NCBI RefSeq assembly: GCF_900105515.1
Contig: NZ_FNSY01000001.1
Coordinates: 310,001 to 374,000, forward strand
Reading direction: 5' to 3'
Source: Streptomyces sp. 2131.1
GTDB taxonomy: Bacteria > Actinomycetota > Actinomycetes > Streptomycetales > Streptomycetaceae
DNA: 64,000 bases
Under the pieces are notes generated by a model, which saw only the letters and a list, made by a program, of their open reading frames with translations, made no database searches and had not been told where the DNA came from. Of this stretch, positions 31,606-40,860 are shown piece after piece; within the stretch, counting starts at the first letter, position 1, and the number at the start of each line of letters is the position of its first letter. Both the position numbers and the translations under genes were made by a program.

Positions 31606-33897
31606 GTGGGCTCCTCCCTGCCCTATCTCGACCCCCGCCTGTCCATTCCGGAGCGCGTCGCCGACCTGCTCGGCCGGATGACGCTGCCCGAGAAGGTCGG
31701 CCAGATGCTCCAGCTCAACGGCAAGGACGGGGTGCGGCAGCACATCGAGGACATGCACGCGGGCTCCATCCTGCACGCCTCGCCCGAACGCGTCCTGGAG
31801 GCCGCCGAGCTGACCCGGCGCACCCGTCTCGGCATCCCGCTCCTGGTCGCCGAGGACTGCATCCACGGGCACTCGTTCTGGGAGGGCGCCACCATCTTCC
31901 CCACCCAGTTGGGCATGGCCGCGAGCTGGGACCCGGAGCTGCTGGAGCGCGTGGCTCGGGCGACCGCCGTCGAGGTCGCGGCGACCGGCGTCCACTGGAC
32001 GTTCTCGCCGGTGCTCTGCATCACCCGGGACCTGCGCTGGGGCCGGGTGAGCGAGACCTTCGGCGAGGACCCGTTCCTCATCGGCGAGCTGGCCTCGGCG
32101 ATGGTGCGCGGATACCAGGGCGAGGGGCTCGACGACCCGACCGCGATCCTCGCGTGCGCCAAGCACTTCGCGGGCTATTCCGAGACCCAGGGCGGCCGGG
32201 ACGCGAGCGAGGCCGACATCTCGCGCCGCAAGCTGCGCTCCTGGTTCCTGCCGCCGTTCGAGCGGGTCGCCAAGGAGGGCTGCCGTACGTTCATGCTGGG
32301 CTACCAGTCCATGGACGGCGTCCCCATCACCGTCAACAACTGGCTCCTGGGCGAGGTGCTGCGCGGCGAGTGGGGCTACACCGGGACGCTGGTGACCGAC
32401 TGGGACAACGTCGGGCGCATGGTGTGGGAGCAGAAGGTGTACGCCGACCACGCGCAGGCGGCGGCCGCGGCGGTCCGGGCGGGCAACGACATGGTGATGA
32501 CGACCCCGGACTTCTTCGAGGGCGCGCAGCAGGCCGTGGCGGCCGGGCGGCTCGACGAGGCGGAGATCGACGCGGCGGTCGCGCGCATCCTGACGCTCAA
32601 GTTCGAGCTGGGCCTGTTCGAGAACCCGCGCCACCCCGACCGGGCCCGGCAGGAGGCGGTCATCGGCAGCGCCGGGCACGCCGAGGTGAACCTGGAGGTG
32701 GCCCGCCGCTCGCTGGTGCTGCTGTCCAACGACGGCACCCTGCCGCTGGACGGCGGCTTCCGGGCCGGGGCGGACGGTCGCGCGGTCGCGGACGCGGGTG
32801 CGGCGCCGCGTACGGTCGCCGTGATCGGCCCCAACGCCGACGACGCGCAGACCCAGCTCGGGGACTGGGCGGGCTCCTCCGGTCAGGCGGACTGGCTGCC
32901 GGACGGCCACCCGCGCGCCATGATCCGTACCGTGCTCGACGGCTTCCGGGAGCACGCGCCGGCCGGCTGGACCATCACCCACGCGCCGGGCGCCGACATC
33001 CTGACCGTGGGCCCCGACCCGGAGGGCGCCTTCTTCCCGGACGGGCAGCCGCGTCCCGAGATCGTCGTGCCGTGCGAGCCGTCCGAGGAGCTGATCGCGG
33101 AGGCGGTCGCCGCCGCGGAGGCCGCCGACCATGTCGTCGCCGTGGTGGGCGACCGCATCGAACTGGTCGGTGAGGGGCGCTCGACCGCGACCCTGGAGCT
33201 GATCGGCGGGCAGATCGCGCTGCTGGACGCGCTCGCAGCGACGGGCAAGCCGTTCACCGTGGTGGTCATCAGCTCCAAGCCGCTGGTGCTGCCGCCGTCC
33301 GCGTACCGCGCCTCGGCCATCGTTCACGCGTTCAACCCGGGCATGCTCGGCGGCCGCGCGGTGGCGGAGCTGCTCCTCGGCCTCGTGGAGCCGTCCGGGC
33401 GGCTGCCCGTCTCCTTCGCGCGTCACGCGGGGCAGCAGCCGACGTACTACAACCAACTGCGCGGACAGCACGGCACGCGCTACGCGGACCTGACCCAGCA
33501 GCCGGCATTCGTGTTCGGCGAGGGGCTGAGCTACACGACCGTCGAGTACGCGGACCTGGAGGTGCTGACCGATGTCCTGGGCGCGAACGACACGCTGCGG
33601 GCACGCGTGGTCGTCAGCAACACCGGCGAACGGCCCGCGCTGGAGACCGTGCAGGTGTACGTGAGCGACTCGGTGACGTCCGTGACGTGGGCGGAGAAGG
33701 AGCTGAAGGCGTACCGGCAGGTCCCGTTGGCGCCGGGTGAGTCGCGCGAGGTCGTCTTCGAGCTGCCGGTGTCCGTGTGCAGCCTCGTGGACGCGGAGGG
33801 CCGACGGGTCGTCGAGCCCGGCGCGTTCGAGCTGCTCGTCGGTCCGTCGTCGCGGGACAAGGACCTGCTGCGGGCGGGTTTCACCGTCAAGGGCTGA
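31606..33897 (+). CDS. GH3 beta-glycosidase
   Basis: 763 aa from GTG 31606, with AAGGA 7 bp upstream. GH3 N domain about 1-320 with LLGRMTLPEKVGQML, KHFAGYSETQGGRD and TLVTDWDNVGRM, which holds the nucleophile Asp (SDW/TDW motif). The GH3 C domain (about 370-610) includes RRSLVLLSNDGTLPLDGG and VVGDRIELVGEGRSTATL. A fibronectin-III-like domain (about 670-755) closes the protein. No signal peptide, so cytoplasmic, acting on imported oligosaccharides or glycosides. It is likely derepressed by ligand binding to the divergent TetR. Confidence 0.93.
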   Translation: MGSSLPYLDPRLSIPERVADLLGRMTLPEKVGQMLQLNGKDGVRQHIEDMHAGSILHASPERVLEAAELTRRTRLGIPLLVAEDCIHGHSFWEGATIFPTQLGMAASWDPELLERVARATAVEVAATGVHWTFSPVLCITRDLRWGRVSETFGEDPFLIGELASAMVRGYQGEGLDDPTAILACAKHFAGYSETQGGRDASEADISRRKLRSWFLPPFERVAKEGCRTFMLGYQSMDGVPITVNNWLLGEVLRGEWGYTGTLVTDWDNVGRMVWEQKVYADHAQAAAAAVRAGNDMVMTTPDFFEGAQQAVAAGRLDEAEIDAAVARILTLKFELGLFENPRHPDRARQEAVIGSAGHAEVNLEVARRSLVLLSNDGTLPLDGGFRAGADGRAVADAGAAPRTVAVIGPNADDAQTQLGDWAGSSGQADWLPDGHPRAMIRTVLDGFREHAPAGWTITHAPGADILTVGPDPEGAFFPDGQPRPEIVVPCEPSEELIAEAVAAAEAADHVVAVVGDRIELVGEGRSTATLELIGGQIALLDALAATGKPFTVVVISSKPLVLPPSAYRASAIVHAFNPGMLGGRAVAELLLGLVEPSGRLPVSFARHAGQQPTYYNQLRGQHGTRYADLTQQPAFVFGEGLSYTTVEYADLEVLTDVLGANDTLRARVVVSNTGERPALETVQVYVSDSVTSVTWAEKELKAYRQVPLAPGESREVVFELPVSVCSLVDAEGRRVVEPGAFELLVGPSSRDKDLLRAGFTVKG

Positions 33898-33911
33898 GGC
33901 CCGCGGGCGGG

Positions 33912-33936
33912 CGGCCGGGCGTCAGGGGCCCGGCCG
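33912..33936. terminator. Stem-loop between convergent GH3 and MFS genes
   Basis: CGGCCGGGC / GCCCGGCCG with a 7-nt loop. It overlaps the stop codon of the minus-strand MFS gene. Moderate support. Confidence 0.5.
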
Positions 33937-35466
33937 GCCGGTCCCGCGCAGCCGTTCCAGGTCGGAGGGACGGACCTGGATGACGAACAGGGCGATCAGG
34001 GCTGCGGCTACGGCGAAGGCCGCCGCGGCGAGGAACGCGGTGGAGACGCCGGACGCCAGGACCTGGTCGCCCCAGCTTCCCGGGAGCTGCCCGGTCCTGC
34101 GGAACTGGGCGAGCTGGGCGGGTGTCGCCTCGGCCATGAACTTGGGCACCTGGTCGGTCGCCTCGTTGCGGCTGGCCGTGCCGAAGACCGTGACGAGGAT
34201 GGACAGACCGAGTGATCCGCCCACCTGCTGGGTGGTGTTGAGGATGCCTGAGGCGGCACCCGACTCATGGGGCTCGACGCCGGAGAGCGCCATCAGCGTC
34301 AGCGAGACGAACTGCAGCCCCATGCCGAGGCCGAACACCAGCACCGGTCCCAGGAGACTGCCCAGGTAGGTGCTGTGGACGTCGGTCTGCGTGAGCCAGC
34401 CGAGTCCGATCGCGGCGAGGACCGCGCCCGTCACCATGAACGGCTTGGGGCCGAAGCGCGGCAGCAGTCGTGAGGTGAAGCCGGCGCCGATGGCGATGAT
34501 GACACTGACCGGCAGAAAGGCGAGGCCCGTACGCAGTGGGGTGAACCCCAGGATGTTCTGCACGAACAGGGTCAGGAAGAAGAACATCCCGAACATCGCC
34601 GCGGCGAGGCTCAGCATGATCCCGTAGGTTCCGGCGCGGTTGCGGTCACGGAACATCCACAGCGGGGTGATGGGCTGCCTGGAGCGGCTCTCGACGGTGA
34701 TGAACAACCCGAGCAGCACCACCGCGGCGGCGAACGCCACCAGGGTCAGGGTGTTGCTCCACCCCTCCTCGGACGCGCGGATGAACCCGTAGACGAGGCT
34801 CACCATGCCCAGCGTCGCCGTGAGGGCGCCGAGTACGTCGAAGTGGCCCGGGTGGCGCTCGGACTCCTGGATGTAGCGGCGGGTCGCCAGCACGATCAGC
34901 GCGCCGATGGGCACGTTGACGAAGAAGATCCACCGCCAGTCCAGCCACTCGACCAGCACCCCTCCGGCGAGCAGGCCGATGGCGCTGCCGCCCGCCGAGA
35001 CCGCCGCGAACACGCCGAAGGCCCTGTTGCGCGCCGGGCCTTCGTGGAACGTGGTCGTGATGAGGGCGAGCGCCGTCGGGGAGGCGATCGCGCCGCCGAC
35101 GCCCTGGAGGGAGCGGGCGGCGAGCAACTGCCAGGATTCCTGGGCGAGTCCTCCGAGCAGGGAGGCGATGACGAAGAGGGCGACGCCGGTCATGAAGACC
35201 CGGCGCCGCCCCAGGATGTCGCCGATCCGCCCGCCGAGCAGCAGCAGGCCGCCGAAGGTGAGGGTGTAGGCGTTGATCACCCAGGAGAGGTTCTCGGTCG
35301 AGAAGCCCAGGGATGTCTGGATGTGCGGCAGGGCGATGTTCACGATGGTGATGTCGAGGACCACCATCAGTTGGCACGAGCAGATGACGAGCAGGGCGAT
35401 GGTGCCGCCGCGGTCCCTCCGGGGGGTTGCGGTGGCTTGCGTGGGTGTCGCGTGGGAGCCCGTCAT
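33922..35466 (-). CDS. DHA2-family MFS drug exporter (EmrB/QacA type, 14 TM)
   Basis: 514 aa. Starts TIALLVICSCQLMVVLDITIVNIALPHIQTSLGFS, the DHA2 motif with the D1 signature LDxTIVNVALP, then GGRIGDILGRRRVFMTG (motif A) and LQGVGGAIASPTALALI (motif C region). About 14 helices. These proton antiporters export diverse antibiotics and dyes. The gene stands alone, preceded by an unusual long inverted repeat (35486-35517) and with no visible Shine-Dalgarno. Its regulator is not encoded next to it. Confidence 0.92.
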   Translation of the reverse strand: MTGSHATPTQATATPRRDRGGTIALLVICSCQLMVVLDITIVNIALPHIQTSLGFSTENLSWVINAYTLTFGGLLLLGGRIGDILGRRRVFMTGVALFVIASLLGGLAQESWQLLAARSLQGVGGAIASPTALALITTTFHEGPARNRAFGVFAAVSAGGSAIGLLAGGVLVEWLDWRWIFFVNVPIGALIVLATRRYIQESERHPGHFDVLGALTATLGMVSLVYGFIRASEEGWSNTLTLVAFAAAVVLLGLFITVESRSRQPITPLWMFRDRNRAGTYGIMLSLAAAMFGMFFFLTLFVQNILGFTPLRTGLAFLPVSVIIAIGAGFTSRLLPRFGPKPFMVTGAVLAAIGLGWLTQTDVHSTYLGSLLGPVLVFGLGMGLQFVSLTLMALSGVEPHESGAASGILNTTQQVGGSLGLSILVTVFGTASRNEATDQVPKFMAEATPAQLAQFRRTGQLPGSWGDQVLASGVSTAFLAAAAFAVAAALIALFVIQVRPSDLERLRGTGRPGP

Positions 35467-35485
35467 TGGTTCGGTGCCGCGGGTG

Positions 35486-35517
35486 CGGTGGGGTGAACGT
35501 GGTCGTTCACCCCACCG
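35486..35517. promoter_or_regulatory. Perfect 14-bp-arm inverted repeat upstream of the DHA2 exporter
   Basis: Arms CGGTGGGGTGAACG / CGTTCACCCCACCG, 4-nt centre (TGGT), 20 bp upstream of the start codon. It could be the operator of a TetR/MarR repressor, because GTGAACG/CGTTCAC is typical dimer-site geometry, or a hairpin in the 5' UTR controlling translation. Confidence 0.55.
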
Positions 35518-35752
35518 ACGGTAGACCTGGGTGGGGGAGGTCGCGAATCGATCTCTGGCGGGCGGGCGCCTGCGGCGGGGCTTGTCCCCTACCCGCCCCT
35601 TCCCGAAACCGGGGCTCCGCCGCGGGCCCCGCTCCTCAAACGCGGGAGGGGCTGGGAAGAACGGGGCGGAGGGGCTGGGAAGAACGGGGCGGAGAGGCTA
35701 GGAGGAGCGCGGCGGAGGGCCTGGAGTGAGCGCCGTAGGAGGCTGGGGCGGG
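35518..35752. repeat. Streptomyces-type dispersed intergenic element plus a 23-bp tandem repeat
   Basis: 35584-35660 resembles the GC-rich intergenic element seen many times in Streptomyces genomes (CCCCTACCCGCCCC, GGGCTCCGCC, CTCAAACGC), recognised from memory. Its end fuses into a 23-bp unit starting GGAGGGGCTGGGAAGAACGG, present as two exact copies (35645-35667, 35668-35690) and a degenerate third (35691-35713). The stretch lies between the exporter and the arylsulfatase stop and contains no gene. Confidence 0.6.
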
Positions 35753-38065
35753 TTACTCGAACGCTGCCGCCGCCTCCCTCAGGGCCTGGGCCACCGCCTC
35801 CGGGGAGTCCGGGCCGGGGTCTCCCGGGGTGTAGGTCACCGAGCGCAGGCGGCCTTCGTACGGGAACGAGCGGTGGCGTTCGAAGAGGGGCCAGGAGACC
35901 GGGGACTTGCGGTCCACGCCGATGCTGATGCCCTGGAAGGGGGCCATGCCGATGAGCTGGTGGACGGTGGGCGGGGTAGCCCGGATCTCGCTGTCGACGC
36001 CGATCGTGAAGGCCCAGCGCAGCCCCTTCTCGGCGGTGGCCGCGAGCCGGATCAGGTGCTCGCCGGGTGCCAGCGGCCCGGCGTCGGTCTCGTGCAGTAC
36101 GCCGTACTCGTTGTACGCGAAGTGCAGGTGGCCGTCCTCCACGTACAGGCTGTAGCCGCCGCCCTGGTCGCCGTGGGAGAGGAGCACCCCCTCCCCCGTC
36201 TCCTCGACGGCGACGGTGGCCTCGAAGGAGCGCAGGGAGACCAGCCGCGAGGAGCGGTAGCGCTCCAGTTCCGAGGTGCCGGGAAGCAGCGTGAGCGGAC
36301 GGGAGAGCCGGTCCTCGGCCGGGTCGCGCCGGGCGAGGGCGCCGCTGCCGTCGGGGAGCGGGAAGACGCCGTTGCGCCAGGCCGCCTTCTCCCAGGCCGC
36401 CGAGAGCTCCTCGACCAGGTCCGGGTGTGCACCGGCCAGGTCGTGGATCTCGGTGGGGTCGGTCCTGATGTCGTACAGGGCCCACTCGGAGTCGTCGTAC
36501 GGCGCGCCGGGGCGGTGGAGGGTGACGAGTTTGTGGCCGCCGCGGTAGTAGCTGCGGTTGCCGGTCATCTCGCAGTACTGCTCGGGGTGGGTGGAGAGGT
36601 GGTGCGGGTCGGCGAGCACCGGGGCGAAGGTGAAGCCGTCCGGCTCCTGGAGGGTGACGCCCCGCCGCTGTTCCGGGCGTGCCAGGCCGGCGAGTTCGAG
36701 GAGGGTCGGGGCGATGTCGGTGACGTACTGGTACTGCGGGCGCACCCCCGGGGTGAGCAGTCCGTCGCGCGCTCCCCTGGGCCAGGACAGGACGAACGGG
36801 ACGCGCACGCCGCCCGCGTAGGTGTGGCCCTTGTAGAGCCGGAAGGGGGTGTTGGAGGCCATGCCCCAGCCGCGCGGGTAGTGCACCAGGCTGCGGGGGC
36901 CGCCGATGAGCTCGGGGTCGCGGTCGACGTCGGGCGTCCAGTCCTCGGGCAGGGCGGGGTGGTGGACGAACCGGCTGAAGTAGGAGCGGGTGCCCTCGGC
37001 GCCGCCCTCGCCGGTGCCTCCGTTGTCGGAGGTGAAGACGATGATGGTGTTGTCGAGTTCGCCGAGCGCGTCGAGGGTCGCGGTGAGCCGGCCGAGGTTC
37101 TGGTCGATGTTGTCGACGAGTGCCGCGTACACCTCCATGTAGCGGGCGTACAGGCGCTGTTGCTCCTCGGTGAGGCTGTCCCAGGCGGGTACGTCCTGCC
37201 CGGCCTCGCTGTTGCGTTCGGGGAGTTCGGTGCCGGGCGGGAAGAGGCCGGCGGCGATCTGGGCGGCGAAGCGGCGCTCGCGCAGCGCGTCCCAGCCCTC
37301 GTCGTAGCGCCCCCGGTGGCGGGCGATGTCCTCCTCCTTGGCCTGGAGCGGACCGTGGACGGCGTTGTGCGCGAGGTAGAGGAAGAAGGGCTTGTCCGGG
37401 TCGTGGGCGCGCAGCGACTTCACCATGGAGATGGCCTGGTCGGTGATGTCGTCGGTGTAGTAGTAGTCGGGGAACTCGTCGATGTCCAGCGGGCTGTTGT
37501 CGCGCACGAGTTGGTGCGGGTGGAAGAGGCTGGTGAGCCCTTCCAGGACGCCGTAGTACTGGTCGAAGCCCTTGCGCAGCGGCCAGTTGTCGCGGTCGTC
37601 GGCGGCGTTGGACGCGGAGTCGCGGACCAGGTGCCATTTGCCGACGGCGTAGGTGGCGTAGCCGGAGTCGTGGAGGAGTTCGGCGAGGGTGGGGATGTCG
37701 TCGGCGATCTCCATGCCGTAACCGGGGAAGCCGGGGTCGGAGTTGGCGACCATGGCGTAGCCGACGCGGTGCGGGTTGAGGCCGGTGAGGAGGGCGGCGC
37801 GGGCCGGGGAGCACAGCGGCATGGTGTGGTAGTTGCTGAGCCGTACGCCGTCCTCGGCCAGGCCGTCCAGCACGGGGGTGGCGATCTCGGAGCCGAAGGG
37901 GCCGATGTCGCTGTAGCCCATGTCGTCGACGAGGACGACGACGATGTTGGGGGCCTTCTCGCCCGGTGTGCGGCGTGCCGGCCAGGCCGGTTCGGAGGCG
38001 GCGAAGGTGCGGCCGATGCGGCCCGGGAAGCCTTCGTATGGATCGCGGCGGGTGCTGGTGGTCAT
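35753..38065 (-). CDS. Arylsulfatase (formylglycine-dependent sulfatase)
   Basis: 770 aa, no signal peptide. Metal/catalytic start IVVVLVDDMGYSDIG (two Asp), active-site motif TMPLCSPARAALLTG in which Cys of C-x-P-x-R becomes formylglycine, then GKWHLV, YLAHNAVHGPLQ and FTSDNGGTGEGG. The C-terminal region (about 560-770) is an extra domain similar to large bacterial arylsulfatases. It hydrolyses sulfate esters to release sulfate. It is the last gene of the SBP-permease-permease-ATPase operon, so it probably acts in the cytoplasm on imported sulfate esters for sulfur supply. No sulfatase-maturing enzyme gene is in the window. Confidence 0.93.
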   Translation of the reverse strand: MTTSTRRDPYEGFPGRIGRTFAASEPAWPARRTPGEKAPNIVVVLVDDMGYSDIGPFGSEIATPVLDGLAEDGVRLSNYHTMPLCSPARAALLTGLNPHRVGYAMVANSDPGFPGYGMEIADDIPTLAELLHDSGYATYAVGKWHLVRDSASNAADDRDNWPLRKGFDQYYGVLEGLTSLFHPHQLVRDNSPLDIDEFPDYYYTDDITDQAISMVKSLRAHDPDKPFFLYLAHNAVHGPLQAKEEDIARHRGRYDEGWDALRERRFAAQIAAGLFPPGTELPERNSEAGQDVPAWDSLTEEQQRLYARYMEVYAALVDNIDQNLGRLTATLDALGELDNTIIVFTSDNGGTGEGGAEGTRSYFSRFVHHPALPEDWTPDVDRDPELIGGPRSLVHYPRGWGMASNTPFRLYKGHTYAGGVRVPFVLSWPRGARDGLLTPGVRPQYQYVTDIAPTLLELAGLARPEQRRGVTLQEPDGFTFAPVLADPHHLSTHPEQYCEMTGNRSYYRGGHKLVTLHRPGAPYDDSEWALYDIRTDPTEIHDLAGAHPDLVEELSAAWEKAAWRNGVFPLPDGSGALARRDPAEDRLSRPLTLLPGTSELERYRSSRLVSLRSFEATVAVEETGEGVLLSHGDQGGGYSLYVEDGHLHFAYNEYGVLHETDAGPLAPGEHLIRLAATAEKGLRWAFTIGVDSEIRATPPTVHQLIGMAPFQGISIGVDRKSPVSWPLFERHRSFPYEGRLRSVTYTPGDPGPDSPEAVAQALREAAAAFE

Positions 38066-38114
38066 CGGCGGGTGGCTCCGTCACGGGTCGGGGTGGGCGG
38101 CGGGGTGGGGCGGG

Positions 38115-39971
38115 TCATGCGAGGGCTCGCGTCTTCTCGACGCGCTCGGGGCGGGCCGCCGGCGGTACGGGTTCGGGCGCGGCGGCGAGCAGGGCGCGGG
38201 TGTACGGGTCGCGGGGGCGGTCGCAGACCTCGTCGGCGGTGCCGGTCTCCACGATGCGGCCCCGGTGCATCACGGCGATGCGGTGGCTGACCTGCCGGAC
38301 GACCGCGAGGTCGTGGGCGATGAAGACGAGGGAGAGGCCCAGGTCGCGCTGGAGGTCGGTGAGCAGGCCGACGATCTGGGCCTGGACGGACACGTCGAGC
38401 GCGGAGACGGGTTCGTCGCAGATGAGGACGGAGGGTGCGGGGGCCAGCGCGCGGGCGATGCCGATGCGCTGACGCTGGCCCCCGGAGAAGGAGCGCGGGT
38501 GGCGTCCGGCCACGGCCGGGTCCAGGCCCGCCAGTACCAGGAGCTCCGCCACCCGCTCCCGGCGCGCGTCGCGGTCTCCGATACCGAACGCGATGAGGGG
38601 TTCGGCGACGATCTCGCCCACCGTCATACGAGGGTTGAGCGAGGCGTACGGGTCCTGGAACACCATCTGGACCTGGCGGCGCACCGCGTGCAGCGCGCGC
38701 CGCGAGGGCCGGGTGACGTCTTCGCCGCGCAGCCGCAGGGTACCGCCGTCGGCGGTGTGGGCGTGCGCGAGAACCCGGGCCAGGGTGGACTTGCCGGAGC
38801 CGGACTCCCCGACGATGCCCAGCGTCTCGCCCTCCGCGAGGGTCAGCGACACCCCGTCGAGCGCGGGTACCCCGCGCTTCCGGGCGCCGCGTCCCCCGTA
38901 CGTCTTCGTCAGGCCGTCCGCCTCCAGCACGACGGCGCCCGGTGCGGGGCGGTCGATGCGGGCGGGCGGGGCCGGGGCGGGCAGGGGTTCGGTGCGTCCG
39001 GCGGCGGGGAGGCAGGCCACCCGTACGTCGCCGGTCACCCGGGCGAGCGGCGGGGTGGCGTTGCGGCAGCGGTCCTCGACCAGGGTGCAGCGGTCCGCGA
39101 AGGCGCAGCCGTCCCCGAGGAGGGTGAGGTCGGGCGGGCTGCCCGGGATGCCGGTGAGGCGGGTTCCGGACGGGGTGGCGAGGCGCGGCACGGCGGCGAG
39201 CAGGCCGGCGGTGTACGGGTGGCGGGGGCGGGTGAGCACCTCGGCGGTGGGGCCGTCCTCGACGACGGTGCCGCCGTACATGACGAGGACCCGTTCGCAG
39301 GCGCGGGCGACGACGCCCATGTTGTGCGTGATGAGGACGAGGGCGGTGCCGGTCTCGCGGTTGAGGTCGCCGAGCAGGGTGAGGATCTGGTCCTGGACGG
39401 TGGCGTCGAGTGCGGTGGTCGGCTCGTCGGCGAGGAGGATGTCGGGTTCGGCGGCGAGGGCCGTGGCGATGAGGATGCGCTGGCGCTGGCCGCCGGAGAA
39501 CTGGTGCGGGTAGTCGTCGGCGCGCCGGTGCGGGTCGGGGATGCCGACCCGGTCGAGGAGTTCGACGGTGCGGGCGCGGCGGGCGGCCTTGTCGCGGTTG
39601 CCGTGGGCGCGCAGCACCTCGTCGATGTGGCGGCCGGCGGTGAGGACGGGGTTGAGGGCGGTCATCGGGTCCTGGAAGACCATGCCGATGCGGGCGCCGC
39701 GCACCGCCCGCAGTTCCGCGTCGTCGGCGGTGGCGAGGTCGCGGCCCTCCAGGCGGACGGTCCCGCCGGTGATGTGTCCGGTGCCGGGGAGCATCCGGTT
39801 GAGGGCGAGCGCGGTGGTGGACTTGCCGGACCCGGACTCGCCGACGACGGCCAGGGTCTCGCCCCGGCGCAGGGTGAAGGAGACCCCGCGCACGGCGCGC
39901 AGCGGTGAGCCGTCGGGTGCGGTGAACTCCACGCCGAGGTCGCGTACCTCCAGCAGTTCCTGGGCGGTCAT
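38115..39971 (-). CDS. Fused double ATPase of a Dpp-type ABC importer (sulfur island)
   Basis: 618 aa with two NBDs. NBD1 about 5-265: Walker A GESGSGKST, signature FSGGQRQR, Walker B ILLADEPTTAL, then the C-terminal CRNATPPLARVTGD region of oligopeptide ATPases with the zinc-like Cys motif. NBD2 about 320-600: GESGSGKST, SFSGGQRQR, ICDEPVSALDV, IAHDLAVV. It corresponds to DppD-DppF in one chain. It overlaps the downstream end of the DppC-like gene (ATGA) and lies 49 bp before the sulfatase. Imports an organosulfur or sulfate-ester compound by context. Confidence 0.92.
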   Translation of the reverse strand: MTAQELLEVRDLGVEFTAPDGSPLRAVRGVSFTLRRGETLAVVGESGSGKSTTALALNRMLPGTGHITGGTVRLEGRDLATADDAELRAVRGARIGMVFQDPMTALNPVLTAGRHIDEVLRAHGNRDKAARRARTVELLDRVGIPDPHRRADDYPHQFSGGQRQRILIATALAAEPDILLADEPTTALDATVQDQILTLLGDLNRETGTALVLITHNMGVVARACERVLVMYGGTVVEDGPTAEVLTRPRHPYTAGLLAAVPRLATPSGTRLTGIPGSPPDLTLLGDGCAFADRCTLVEDRCRNATPPLARVTGDVRVACLPAAGRTEPLPAPAPPARIDRPAPGAVVLEADGLTKTYGGRGARKRGVPALDGVSLTLAEGETLGIVGESGSGKSTLARVLAHAHTADGGTLRLRGEDVTRPSRRALHAVRRQVQMVFQDPYASLNPRMTVGEIVAEPLIAFGIGDRDARRERVAELLVLAGLDPAVAGRHPRSFSGGQRQRIGIARALAPAPSVLICDEPVSALDVSVQAQIVGLLTDLQRDLGLSLVFIAHDLAVVRQVSHRIAVMHRGRIVETGTADEVCDRPRDPYTRALLAAAPEPVPPAARPERVEKTRALA

Positions 39972-40855
39972 CGGCGTATCTCCCGGTTGAGCGCCTCGGC
40001 GATGAGCGAGAGGCCGAGGACGAGCGCGGTCACGGTGATCAGGGGCCCGGCGGCGAATTGCGGGGCCTGGGCGAGATAGGGCATGGACTGGCTGAGTACG
40101 GCTCCGAGCGTGGGCTGCGGCGGCCGGACGCCGACGCCGAGGAAGCTCATGGCGCCCTCGATGAAGACGGCGACGGTCAGCGATACGGCGATCTGCACGA
40201 CGAGCGGGTCCGCCGCGTTGGGCAGGATGTGCCGGACCAGCACCCGGCTGCCCGAACCGCCGCCGACGCGGGCGGCAGTGACGTACTCGCGTTCCCGCTG
40301 TACGAGGACGCCGCCGCGCAGCAGCCGGCCGAAGACCGGGACCTCGGCGAGGGCGATGACGAGGACGACGGGGATGCGGCCCGGGCCGAGGATCGCGGTG
40401 ACGGCGAGCGCCAGGATCAGCCCGGGAAACGCGAGGAGCAGGTCGAAGACGCGCTGGACGACGGTGTCGGCCACCGGGTGGGCGGCGGCGACGAGCGCGA
40501 GCAGGCAGCCGAGCGCGGCGCCGGCGGGCACCGCGACCGCGATGATGCCGAGGTCGGTGCGGATGCCGTACAGCACACGGCTGAGCAGGTCGCGGCCGAG
40601 GTCGTCGGTGCCGAGGAGATGTCCGGGCGTGCCGGGCCCGGCGAGGCTCTGGCCGCTCTGGTCGGTGGGCCCGTGCCCGGCGAGCAGCGGGGCGAGGAGC
40701 CCGGCGAGGACCACCAGGCCGACGAGGACGAGGCCGGTGCGGGCGCGGGCGGTGGACAGGGCGGTGCGGTACGGGTGGCGGCTGCGGGGCGTGGCGCGCG
40801 GTTTGCGGGCGGCCGGGGGCGGCGCGGCGGTGAGGAGGTCGGTCGTCTGGGTCAT
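39968..40855 (-). CDS. ABC permease (DppC type), sulfur island
   Basis: 295 aa from ATG 40855. Long basic cytoplasmic tail, TM1 (TGLVLVGLVVLAGLLAPLLAG), then GHLLGTDDLGRDLLSRVLYGIR, the DppC signature, five further TM helices, and coupling loop REYVTAARVGGGSGSRVLVRHILPNA. It begins 6 bp after the stop of the DppB-like gene. The C terminus ends LGLSLIAEALNREIRR. Confidence 0.92.
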   Translation of the reverse strand: MTQTTDLLTAAPPPAARKPRATPRSRHPYRTALSTARARTGLVLVGLVVLAGLLAPLLAGHGPTDQSGQSLAGPGTPGHLLGTDDLGRDLLSRVLYGIRTDLGIIAVAVPAGAALGCLLALVAAAHPVADTVVQRVFDLLLAFPGLILALAVTAILGPGRIPVVLVIALAEVPVFGRLLRGGVLVQREREYVTAARVGGGSGSRVLVRHILPNAADPLVVQIAVSLTVAVFIEGAMSFLGVGVRPPQPTLGAVLSQSMPYLAQAPQFAAGPLITVTALVLGLSLIAEALNREIRR

Positions 40856-40860
40856 CAGGG

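Noticed and set aside
35726..38290. Long plus-strand frame opposite the arylsulfatase
   Set aside because: Shadow of the sulfatase; no domains, repetitive Val/Gly composition.
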